From positions 1 to 8,729 of the forward strand of contig JALRAW010000100.1 in the NCBI GenBank assembly GCA_023257975.1: a DNA stretch of 8,729 nucleotides, in the 5' to 3' direction. The translations under genes and the position numbers were made by a program. This document shows, piece by piece, positions 1-5,588 of the stretch. The stretch is from Candidatus Fonsibacter sp. Lineage in GTDB: Bacteria > Pseudomonadota > Alphaproteobacteria > Pelagibacterales > Pelagibacteraceae. Below the pieces are notes generated by a model. It was not told the DNA's origin. It saw only the letters and a program-made list of their open reading frames with translations, and searched no databases. How positions within the stretch are numbered: the first letter of the stretch is position 1; the number at the start of each line of letters is the position of its first letter.

Positions 1-1
1 T

Positions 2-220
2 ATGAGATTTGCAAACCTTATGGATGAATTCAAATGGGTTATGAATGTTCTTGAATCAGTAAATTCTAGGAGTCAACTCGGGAGTGCAAGAAACCTTTAC
101 AATTGTTGGAGAAACAAATATAATAATTTCAACGTTATTGAATTATATAGAGAATTCGAGATGCAATTTATGGATAAAGAAGAAAATTTATTTGATATTG
201 AATTTTCCAAAAAATTGTAA
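2..220 (+). CDS. small uncharacterised protein at window edge
   Basis: This is a 72-residue reading frame with no family I can name. It is charged and aromatic-rich, with an N-terminal segment (about residues 7-25, starting MDEFKWVMNVLES) that looks like an amphipathic helix, and no membrane segment or signal peptide. The pattern of an acidic-aromatic start followed by NVLES and a downstream W..KY segment resembles short, probably two-helix, proteins I have seen in marine bacterial genomes; that is an impression, not an identification. The first ATG is at position 2, but the methionine codon at 20 is an equally good start, and because the window begins here an upstream extension cannot be excluded. 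No Shine-Dalgarno is visible before position 20. The frame ends with TAA at 218-220, and the same frame continues directly into SbtA-like sequence, so its last 15-20 residues may really belong to the transporter. Confidence 0.45.
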   Translation: MRFANLMDEFKWVMNVLESVNSRSQLGSARNLYNCWRNKYNNFNVIELYREFEMQFMDKEENLFDIEFSKKL

Positions 221-316
221 TATTTATTTTTTATCTTTGGAGTTTTTGCTGGAGCTGTTAAATCTAATTTAGAGATTCCACCAGCAATTACTAAATTTTT
301 ATCATTATATCTTTTA
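221..316 (+). other. N-terminal SbtA coding sequence lacking a start codon
   Basis: Translated in the frame of the downstream transporter, these 32 codons read YLFFIFGVFAGAVKSN followed by LEIPPAITKFLSLYLL. This is the typical first transmembrane helix and following amphipathic segment of Sbt_1 (SbtA) proteins. Nothing in this frame between the TAA at 218-220 and the ATG at 317 can serve as ATG, GTG, TTG or CTG start. The region therefore looks like genuine coding sequence cut off from its initiator, by a nonsense change, by small indels in the A/T-rich stretch around 209-230, or by sequencing error. Confidence 0.6.
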
Positions 317-1138
317 ATGGCTCTGGGATTAAAAGGAGGGTTTGCTTTACAAAAATCAGGATTAACAATTGATATAGTAAAAACTTTGTCTATCGCTGTT
401 ATACTTGCAATTATTATTCCTATACTTGGATACTATTTTCTTAGAAAAAAATTAAACAGTTATGATTCAGCTGCAATTGCAGCAACTTATGGCTCGGTAA
501 GCGCTGTTACTTTTATTACTGCTAGTCAATTTTTAGATCAAAACCAAATTACCTACGGTGGTCATATGGCGGCTGCTATGGCGTTAATGGAATCTCCAGC
601 AATTATTCTTGCAGTTTTTTTAGCAAGTGCTGCAAAATCTAATAAAAAACAAAGTTCACTAAATTTGTTGCACAAATCTTTCACAGATGGAGCTCAATTA
701 CTTTTAATTGGAGCAATGATTGTGGGTCTTTTTGCTGGTACTACCGGTGAGAAAATTATGGCACCTTTCTCAATTGATTTATTTAAAGGCATGCTAGCAT
801 TTTTCTTGCTTGATATGGGTTTGATGGTTGCCAAAAATTTTAAACAAGTTCTAAACAAACCTGTTTATGTTTTAATTTATGGAGTATTTGCTCCACCTAT
901 TCATGCATTATTGGCTTTATTAATATGTAAGATCGCAGGAGTTGATTTAGGTGAAACAATTCTTTTAATGATTTTGTCTGCAAGTGCCTCATATATTGCA
1001 GTGCCAGCAGCATTAAAATATGCACTACCACAAGCCAATCCTTCACTTTATTTTGGAATGTCATTAGGATTAACTTTTCCAATAAATATTATAATTGGAA
1101 TACCGCTTTATACATATATTGCTAAATTATTTTCTTAG
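317..1138 (+). CDS. SbtA-family sodium-dependent bicarbonate transporter (5' end disrupted)
   Basis: The product belongs to the Sbt_1/DUF897 family, whose characterised cyanobacterial members are inner-membrane sodium/bicarbonate symporters; the substrate in heterotrophs is not established. From the first available ATG it is 273 residues with about eight or nine hydrophobic segments. Family hallmarks include MALGLKGGFAL at the N terminus, AAIAATYGSVSAVTF near residues 52-66, the GHMAAAMALMESPAI segment, and SASASYIAVPAALKYALP near residues 222-239. The first and last of these conserved blocks mirror the family's inverted-repeat architecture. With the upstream 32 codons the protein would be about 305 residues plus a short leader, close to the usual size; starting at 317 removes the first membrane helix and probably gives a non-functional protein. 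It stands alone, ending 11 bp before the convergent ProC-like gene. Family assignment is strong; the true start and functionality are uncertain. Confidence 0.8.
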   Translation: MALGLKGGFALQKSGLTIDIVKTLSIAVILAIIIPILGYYFLRKKLNSYDSAAIAATYGSVSAVTFITASQFLDQNQITYGGHMAAAMALMESPAIILAVFLASAAKSNKKQSSLNLLHKSFTDGAQLLLIGAMIVGLFAGTTGEKIMAPFSIDLFKGMLAFFLLDMGLMVAKNFKQVLNKPVYVLIYGVFAPPIHALLALLICKIAGVDLGETILLMILSASASYIAVPAALKYALPQANPSLYFGMSLGLTFPINIIIGIPLYTYIAKLFS

Positions 1139-1149
1139 TAAAAAATATT

Positions 1150-1920
1150 TTAGGATTTTTTTATTCGATTATAAATCTTATCGAAACCATTATTTAAATT
1201 TTTAAATATTCCAGATTTTTTTAATCTTTTAAGAAGTTCTGCGTTAATTCCACCTTTTGTTTGAAACTCTTTAATCATTTTATCCGTTGAGTAATGAGAA
1301 TTTTTTAAAAGCTCGTTATTTAGTGCCTTAAATAAATGATTTATATATTCTTTAGATTTATTTTCATTAATTCCTCTTTTTACAAACCATTTATGAGCGG
1401 TATTATATATTTCAAGATATGTTGCCATAAATGAGGTCAAGACCCATAATTTTTTATTTTCCTTTTCATTATTTGTGGCAATCACTTTTCCAAGCATGTT
1501 GAAAAATTTTTCAACAATCTTATTCTTTGGATAAATAATAATAGGTCCAAGATTATATTTAATCATAGGAAGAGGGGCTATTTTAAATATTTGTTTAGCA
1601 GGGTATATTATTTTTTTTAGTTCTTGATTATGAATAGTGGATATAAAGTTTAGGACCGTATGATTTTTTCTAAATTTTAATTTCCCTAATATTTGCTTTC
1701 CAACTTTTGGTGTGACGGAAAGAACTATCCAATTAGATTTATCAAGTACTTCTTGATTAGATTTTGCAATTTTAATTTTTTTAAATTTATTCTTTAAAGA
1801 TTTACTATTTTTTTTATTTCTTGGAGAAAGAATCATCTCCTTTACATTTATTTTTGCTTTAAAAATTCCTTCAATAACAGAGGTTGCTATTTTTCCAACG
1901 CCTACAAAACCTAATTTCAT
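1150..1920 (-). CDS. ProC-like pyrroline-5-carboxylate reductase family protein, divergent
   Basis: This 256-residue protein has the two-part architecture of ProC, which reduces pyrroline-5-carboxylate to proline with NAD(P)H. Residues 3-12 (LGFVGVGKIA) form the glycine-rich dinucleotide-binding turn of a Rossmann domain, and VLSVTPK at 66-72 matches the family's conserved strand before the cofactor. The segment KIAPLPMI (113-120) sits where ProC has its R-x-MPNTP block. The C-terminal helical half should form the dimerisation domain, but the SGSGPAY motif is replaced (SFMATYLE, about 163-170) and the SPGGTT motif appears only as TKGGIN (221-226). These motifs contribute to substrate binding and the dimer interface in true ProC, so another imine or keto substrate, or a non-catalytic role, is possible. 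It is very lysine-rich. The ATG at 1920 fits the start of the Rossmann domain exactly. It is monocistronic in this window and convergent with the transporter gene. Confidence 0.7.
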   Translation of the reverse strand: MKLGFVGVGKIATSVIEGIFKAKINVKEMILSPRNKKNSKSLKNKFKKIKIAKSNQEVLDKSNWIVLSVTPKVGKQILGKLKFRKNHTVLNFISTIHNQELKKIIYPAKQIFKIAPLPMIKYNLGPIIIYPKNKIVEKFFNMLGKVIATNNEKENKKLWVLTSFMATYLEIYNTAHKWFVKRGINENKSKEYINHLFKALNNELLKNSHYSTDKMIKEFQTKGGINAELLKRLKKSGIFKNLNNGFDKIYNRIKKS

Positions 1921-1965
1921 ATTAACAAAAATTTAATTAAATTAGATATACCACTCTTAAGTGCA

Positions 1966-1971
1966 ATTATA
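1966..1971 (-). promoter_or_regulatory. candidate -10 element for the ProC-like gene
   Basis: On the minus strand this hexamer reads TATAAT, a perfect match to the sigma-70 type -10 box, 46 nt upstream of the ATG at 1920, which would give a 5' leader of roughly 38 nt. No good -35 hexamer is found at the usual distance. Such hexamers arise by chance in DNA this A/T-rich, so support is weak. Confidence 0.25.
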
Positions 1972-2024
1972 AGATTAATAAAACTTTTATTTTCTGCAGA
2001 ATAAACCTATGAACATTGCTAAAA

Positions 2025-2053
2025 TTGACTTTTAACTTTGGATAAATGAATAT
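2025..2053 (+). promoter_or_regulatory. candidate promoter for the small ORF and tspO
   Basis: TTGACT at 2025-2030 matches five of six bases of the TTGACA -35 consensus. At a 17-nt spacing the -10 position holds GAATAT (2048-2053), a poor match. Transcription from here would start near 2060, just before or inside the small hairpin. The placement is reasonable but the -10 is weak. Confidence 0.25.
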
Positions 2054-2091
2054 GGGATTCGTGGGCAATAGCCCTTCTAATCGTTAAAAAA

Positions 2092-2095
2092 AAGG
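2092..2095 (+). promoter_or_regulatory. Shine-Dalgarno supporting the TTG start at 2104
   Basis: AAGG, preceded by a run of A residues, lies 8 nt before the TTG codon at 2104-2106. It is one of the clearest ribosome binding sites in the window, where most genes lack one, and it is the main reason to place the small ORF's start at this TTG. Confidence 0.5.
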
Positions 2096-2103
2096 TTAAT
2101 TAT

Positions 2104-2262
2104 TTGAAATTAGAATTACTTTATAACCCAGGTAATGTTCTTTGTGATTTTCTTAACATAAAAGATGATCATAAATTTATTTTAAGAGTTTTTGTTAATC
2201 TAACTTATTACGGACACATATTAGCGGCACTTGCGTTATTTTATGTCAAAATAACTAGTTAG
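2104..2262 (+). CDS. small predicted membrane protein, TTG start, coupled to tspO
   Basis: I read a 52-residue protein in this frame, starting at TTG and ending at TAG 2260-2262. It begins (M)KLELLYNPGNVLCDFLN, continues through a charged turn (KDDHK), and ends in a hydrophobic stretch from about residue 31 to 49 (FVNLTYYGHILAALALFY) that could be one transmembrane helix. I recognise no family. Support for its being real comes from the preceding AAGG at 8-nt spacing, amino acid composition like a normal short membrane protein, and its position: the stop lies 2 nt before the tspO ATG, so the two are probably co-translated. The frame is open upstream to 2050, but no ATG, GTG or TTG earlier in it is better placed. 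It could be a TspO partner or simply a conserved orphan; nothing in the sequence decides this. Confidence 0.6.
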   Translation: MKLELLYNPGNVLCDFLNIKDDHKFILRVFVNLTYYGHILAALALFYVKITS

Positions 2263-2264
2263 TA

Positions 2265-2756
2265 ATGAAAAAATCTAAAACAAAATCACAGGGCTACTCA
2301 AGTTTATTCATAATTGTTGTAGCTACTTTTTTAATAACTTTTCCAGCAGGATTTGTAACAAAGGCAGCATTAGATCCTTGGTATTATAATTTAGCAAAAC
2401 CAGCATTTAATCCTCCTAATTGGATTTTTGGGCCAGTGTGGACACTGCTTTATGCAATGATGTCAGTAGCAGTTTGGCTTGCTTATAAAAAAAGCAAACA
2501 TTCCAATAAAATTTTGGCAGTTTATTTTATCCACTTATTTATAAATGCAAGTTGGAGTTATGTATTTTTTTATTATAAACAAATTTTTCTTGCTAGTTTT
2601 ATAATTTCAATAATTATTTTTTTTATTTTATATTTAATGGTTTTGTATTCAAAATACAGCAAGACTTCTGTTGTATTAATGCTACCTTATTTTGCGTGGT
2701 CTACGTTTGCACTATATTTAAATAGTACAATTTATATTCTTAATTCGTCCTATTAA
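2265..2756 (+). CDS. tspO: TspO/MBR family tryptophan-rich sensory protein
   Basis: This 163-residue integral membrane protein has the five hydrophobic segments expected of the TspO/peripheral benzodiazepine receptor family, which binds porphyrins and in Rhodobacter modulates photopigment and carotenoid gene expression (also called CrtK). The diagnostic block runs from WYYNLAKPAFNPPNW (39-53) to FGPVWTLLY (55-63). Other conserved positions are the asparagine and tryptophan of FINASWSYVFFY (92-103, N94, W97) and PYFAWSTFALYLN (141-153, W145, N153). Length is normal for bacterial TspO (about 150-165). The first 10 or so residues form a lysine-rich cytoplasmic tail. It starts 2 nt after the small membrane ORF, suggesting one transcript, and its last 17 bp overlap the 3' end of ispB on the other strand. 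A link to tetrapyrrole, light or oxidative signalling follows from the family, not from this locus. Confidence 0.93.
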   Translation: MKKSKTKSQGYSSLFIIVVATFLITFPAGFVTKAALDPWYYNLAKPAFNPPNWIFGPVWTLLYAMMSVAVWLAYKKSKHSNKILAVYFIHLFINASWSYVFFYYKQIFLASFIISIIIFFILYLMVLYSKYSKTSVVLMLPYFAWSTFALYLNSTIYILNSSY

Positions 2757-3753
2757 TTAAATAAAAAGATAGTTCCTGTAGATTTTTTCTAATATCAGAA
2801 TCTTTAAAAATATTTAAAGAGTCAGAAGATACATTTGAAAAATATTCTGCCCTTTTTTTGCAAATAGTAATTACATCATATTTTTTTATCAATAATAAAA
2901 TTTGATTTAATTCTTTTTCTATTCTTATTTTTTGAGCGAAATATTTTTTAATTTGCTCTCTTTCAATATTATTTGATTTTTGAAATAAAATAATAATTGG
3001 CAAAGTAATTTTACCTTCATAAAAATCATTTCCAATATTCTTACCAAAGGCTTTAGTAGAATTATAATCTAAAATATCATCGCTGATTTGAAATACGATA
3101 CCAAGATTAACGCCGTAAGATTGTAAGGCTTTTTTTTCATTCTCAGATTTATTTGCAAGACAACCGCCCACTTTCATTGCCGCACCAAATAATGAAGCTG
3201 TTTTTTGTGTTACGATATTTAAATAAACTTGTTCAGTCATATCTACTTCATTTTTATGCTGAAGTTGAAGGACTTCGCCTTGAGCAATTTCTGCAGATAC
3301 ATTTGATAATAATTTTAAAATTTCTAAAGAACCAACATCAACCATAATTTCAAAACACCTACTTAGAAAATAGTCTCCCACCAGTATTGATGGTTGGTTT
3401 CCCCAAATAACGTTTGAAGTTTTTTTGCCTCGTCTTACTGTACTGTTATCAATAACATCGTCATGTAATAAAGTTGCGCTATGAATAAGCTCAACACAAG
3501 CAGCTAAATGAATATTATGCTCACCTCTGTATTCAGTAATTTTAGAGCTAGCTAAAGTCAGTATAGATCTTAATCTTTTTCCACCTGAATTTAATTGGTA
3601 TGAAGCCATTTGATCAATCAGATTTACTGCGCTTGATAATTTTAATTTTGTAAAATCCTCTACCTTGTCTAAATCGTTATTAAATATTTCTTTAAGGGAA
3701 TCGTAAGGTGTTTTTTTCTGAAATTTTTCTAGTTGTACGATATTATTTTTCAT
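2740..3753 (-). CDS. ispB: long-chain polyprenyl (octa/decaprenyl-type) diphosphate synthase
   Basis: The enzyme condenses isopentenyl diphosphate onto allylic diphosphates to make the ubiquinone side chain. At 337 residues it is slightly longer than E. coli IspB (323). The trans-prenyltransferase motifs are all present: GGKRLR (57-62), the first aspartate-rich motif DDVID (98-102) followed by RRG (107-109), and the second aspartate-rich motif DDILD (225-229) with the following GK (237-238) and GNDFYEGKITLP (241-252). The residues four and five before the first aspartate are small (A93, T94) rather than aromatic, which in this family permits long products and argues against a farnesyl or geranylgeranyl synthase. 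The exact chain length cannot be read from sequence; a C50 quinone tail would be usual in alphaproteobacteria. The ATG at 3753 has no clear Shine-Dalgarno. It is divergent from the peptidase-glyQS operon. Confidence 0.92.
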   Translation of the reverse strand: MKNNIVQLEKFQKKTPYDSLKEIFNNDLDKVEDFTKLKLSSAVNLIDQMASYQLNSGGKRLRSILTLASSKITEYRGEHNIHLAACVELIHSATLLHDDVIDNSTVRRGKKTSNVIWGNQPSILVGDYFLSRCFEIMVDVGSLEILKLLSNVSAEIAQGEVLQLQHKNEVDMTEQVYLNIVTQKTASLFGAAMKVGGCLANKSENEKKALQSYGVNLGIVFQISDDILDYNSTKAFGKNIGNDFYEGKITLPIIILFQKSNNIEREQIKKYFAQKIRIEKELNQILLLIKKYDVITICKKRAEYFSNVSSDSLNIFKDSDIRKNLQELSFYLINRTN

Positions 3754-3843
3754 GAGGCGTTTGTAGCATTAATAAATATAAAGTATTATTAAATTTTTAT
3801 TCTGGAATACTAACAATAAACGTTTAAAAGATATTAAATAAAT
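3754..3843. promoter_or_regulatory. divergent promoter region between ispB and the S49-glyQS operon
   Basis: This is the only spacer between two divergent transcription units here, so it must contain both promoters. On the plus strand TTGTAG (3761-3766) and TATTAT (3784-3789), separated by 17 nt, form a plausible pair about 55 nt before the peptidase ATG. The minus strand has several A/T-rich -10-like hexamers but none stands out. No operator palindrome or riboswitch is evident. Confidence 0.4.
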
Positions 3844-4656
3844 ATGTTCTCATTTTTTAAATCAAAACCAATAGTTTCTCTAATCAGATTAAATGGAGTT
3901 ATAGGCAATGTAGGTAGATTTAGCCAAGGCATGAGCTATGCCAGTCAAAGCGATATAATTAAAAAAGCCTTTGCTTTAAAGAATATTAAAGCAGTTGTTA
4001 TTTCTATAAATTCTCCAGGAGGATCACCAGTTCAGTCTAATCTTTTATACGATCTTATTAGATCTGAAGCTGATGATAAAAAGGTTAAAGTAATTACCTA
4101 TGCCGAAGATGTAGCGGCTTCAGGTGGATATATGTTGATGTGCGCAGGAGATGAAATTTTTGCAAATGCTAATTCAATCGTTGGATCAATCGGAGTTATT
4201 TATTCAGCATTTGGATTTCAAGAGTTAATAAAAAAAATCGGAGTACAAAGAAGAGTTCATACTGCGGGTGAGAACAAAAGTATCTTAGATCCATTTTTGG
4301 AGGAAAAAAAAGAAGATGTTGAAAAGTTAAAATCTTTACAAAAAGATTTGCATGAAGAATTCATTAATTTAGTTAAGAATAGTAGAAAAGATAAATTAAA
4401 ATCTGAAAATCATTCAATATTGTTTTCAGGAGAATTTTGGTCTGGAAAAAAATCATTAGAACTTGGTTTAATTGATGGAGTTGGAACTTTACAAGAAATT
4501 TTAAAAGAAAAATTTGGTAAAGATCTCAAAGTTAAAAAATTTGAAGCAGCGCAAAGTTGGTTAAAAAGAAAACTTTCCTCACAATTACCAGGATCGTATT
4601 CGGAAGTTATAAATGAACTAGAAGTAAGATCCATCTGGAACAAATATGGCTTATAA
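3844..4656 (+). CDS. S49 family serine peptidase (SppA/SohB-like), no membrane anchor
   Basis: S49 peptidases degrade cleaved signal peptides and other membrane-derived fragments using a Ser-Lys dyad. This 270-residue protein is one S49 domain: strand and loop [12 protein letters not shown] (51-62), the nucleophile serine in [16 protein letters not shown] (S93, residues 90-105), [10 protein letters not shown] (110-119), and the general-base lysine in [13 protein letters not shown] (K145). The C-terminal part holds the conserved [17 protein letters not shown] segment. Unlike E. coli SohB or Bacillus SppA, there is no N-terminal transmembrane helix: the sequence starts [18 protein letters not shown], directly at the first core strand. 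It may be cytoplasmic or peripherally attached. It is the first gene of the operon, followed after 2 nt by glyQ. S49 genes beside glyQ recur in alphaproteobacteria, so the link is probably lineage history rather than function. Confidence 0.88.
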   Translation: MFSFFKSKPIVSLIRLNGVIGNVGRFSQGMSYASQSDIIKKAFALKNIKAVVISINSPGGSPVQSNLLYDLIRSEADDKKVKVITYAEDVAASGGYMLMCAGDEIFANANSIVGSIGVIYSAFGFQELIKKIGVQRRVHTAGENKSILDPFLEEKKEDVEKLKSLQKDLHEEFINLVKNSRKDKLKSENHSILFSGEFWSGKKSLELGLIDGVGTLQEILKEKFGKDLKVKKFEAAQSWLKRKLSSQLPGSYSEVINELEVRSIWNKYGL

Positions 4657-4658
4657 AA

Positions 4659-5588
4659 ATGGCAGCTAAAAAGAAATTTAATAAAAAAAAAATTATAACT
4701 AAAAAAAAAGTTATAACCAAAAAAAAATCTAAGCCACAAGATTTATCTTTCCAGGAGGTTATATTTAAATTACAAAAATTTTGGTCTGATTATGGTTGTG
4801 TTGTAATGCAACCTTATGACATGGAAGTTGGAGCTGGTACTTTTCATCCCGCAACAACGTTAAGATCTTTAGGATCTAAGCCTTGGAAGGCAGCATATGT
4901 TCAGCCGTCAAGAAGACCCACAGATGGTCGTTACGGAGATAATCCAAATAGACTTCAGCATTATTACCAATTTCAAGTTTTGATCAAACCATCACCTGAA
5001 AATGTACAAAGTCTTTATCTTAGAAGCTTAAGTGCGCTTGGAATTAATTACAAAGAACATGATATTCGTTTTGTAGAAGATGATTGGGAAAGTCCAACAT
5101 TAGGAGCCTCAGGACTTGGATGGGAAGTTTGGTGTGATGGAATGGAAATTACTCAATTTACTTATTTTCAACAGATGGCAGGATTTGAATGTAAACCAGT
5201 TTCAGCAGAAATCACTTATGGTCTTGAAAGAATTACAATGTTCATTCAGGGAGTAGATAGTGTTTACGATATTAGATGGAACAATGATGGTGTTAAATAT
5301 GGAGAGGTTTATAAACGTAATGAAAAAGAATTTTCGGCATATAATTTTGAATTTGCAAACACAGATAATCTTTTAAAATCATTTGTAATGACAGAGGGTG
5401 AATGTCAGAATTTATTATCTAAAAATTTAGCTCTCCCTGCTTATGATCAGTGTTTAAAAGCCAGTCATATCTTTAATACTTTAGACGCAAGAGGGGTTAT
5501 ATCCGTGACAGAAAGAGCTGGATTTATAAACAAAATTAGAACTCTTGTTAAAAGTACAGCAGAAGTTTGGTTAAAGAACTCTGATTAA
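4659..5588 (+). CDS. glyQ: glycyl-tRNA synthetase alpha subunit with lysine-rich N-terminal extension
   Basis: GlyQ is the catalytic subunit of the heterotetrameric (alpha2beta2) class II glycyl-tRNA synthetase, activating glycine with ATP and charging tRNA-Gly with GlyS in the cytoplasm. The core from about residue 29 ([14 protein letters not shown]) matches the family throughout: [19 protein letters not shown] (51-69), [13 protein letters not shown] (81-93) and [18 protein letters not shown] region (GDNPNRLQ, 93-100), [13 protein letters not shown] (138-150), [19 protein letters not shown] (154-172) and [12 protein letters not shown] (184-195). The total of 309 residues exceeds the usual 290-300 because of residues 1-27, with three KKK-centred units. 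There is no alternative ATG, GTG or TTG near the normal start, so the extension appears to be translated. One minor difference is serine at 151 where most GlyQ proteins have tryptophan (GAWGLGW). The stop overlaps the glyS start in TAATG. Confidence 0.97.
   Translation: MAAKKKFNKKKIITKKKVITKKKSKPQDLSFQEVIFKLQKFWSDYGCVVMQPYDMEVGAGTFHPATTLRSLGSKPWKAAYVQPSRRPTDGRYGDNPNRLQHYYQFQVLIKPSPENVQSLYLRSLSALGINYKEHDIRFVEDDWESPTLGASGLGWEVWCDGMEITQFTYFQQMAGFECKPVSAEITYGLERITMFIQGVDSVYDIRWNNDGVKYGEVYKRNEKEFSAYNFEFANTDNLLKSFVMTEGECQNLLSKNLALPAYDQCLKASHIFNTLDARGVISVTERAGFINKIRTLVKSTAEVWLKNSD
4683..4727 (+). repeat. tandem imperfect 18-bp repeat with A9-A10 tracts in glyQ
   Basis: Two adjacent 18-bp units (4683-4700 and 4701-4718) each consist of an A9-A10 run followed by a near-identical TTATAAC(T/C) end, and a third A9 run starts at 4719. 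In frame they encode [12 protein letters not shown] and KKK. The long A runs lie within the first 25 codons of glyQ and are prone to slippage in replication, transcription or sequencing. Confidence 0.8.

Larger units (their letters stand above)
1921..2103. other. divergent intergenic spacer, no convincing gene
   Basis: This spacer separates the divergent ProC-like gene and the small ORF/tspO pair. Most of it is A/T-rich with frequent stops in all frames. Visible features are a minus-strand TATAAT, a plus-strand TTGACT, an AATA-loop hairpin with GGGC/GCCC arms at 2063-2074 nested inside possible GATT/AATC outer arms (2056-2059 and 2079-2082), and a 13-codon ATG mini-ORF (2046-2087). No tRNA or known riboswitch is recognisable to me. 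Confidence 0.5.

Noticed and set aside
84..272. 62-aa plus-strand ORF overlapping the first small ORF and the transporter start
   Set aside because: It lies in a different frame from both neighbours, has isoleucine/leucine-rich composition typical of a shadow frame in A/T-rich DNA, and overlaps sequence with clear SbtA coding signal.
897..1082. 61-aa minus-strand ORF inside the transporter gene
   Set aside because: Entirely antisense to strongly conserved SbtA-family coding sequence; no protein-like features.
1134..1165. Possible bidirectional terminator between the convergent transporter and ProC-like genes
   Set aside because: The only pairing is an AT-only TAAAA/TTTTA stem next to a T7 run that lies within the ProC-like coding region; too weak to call.
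2063..2074. GGGC-AATA-GCCC hairpin considered as a rho-independent terminator
   Set aside because: The stem is only 4 bp, the following run is A rather than T on the plus strand, and there is no gene immediately upstream on that strand to terminate.
3153..3347. 64-aa plus-strand ORF inside ispB
   Set aside because: Antisense to conserved prenyltransferase sequence; low-complexity shadow frame.
4683..4727. Repeat considered as a mobile-element or regulatory repeat
   Set aside because: It is in frame, made of lysine codons, and confined to the glyQ N terminus; coding microsatellite expansion explains it.
4410..4739. 109-aa minus-strand ORF across the peptidase/glyQ junction
   Set aside because: It is antisense to two recognised genes, and its phenylalanine-rich start is just the reverse complement of the lysine-codon repeats in glyQ.
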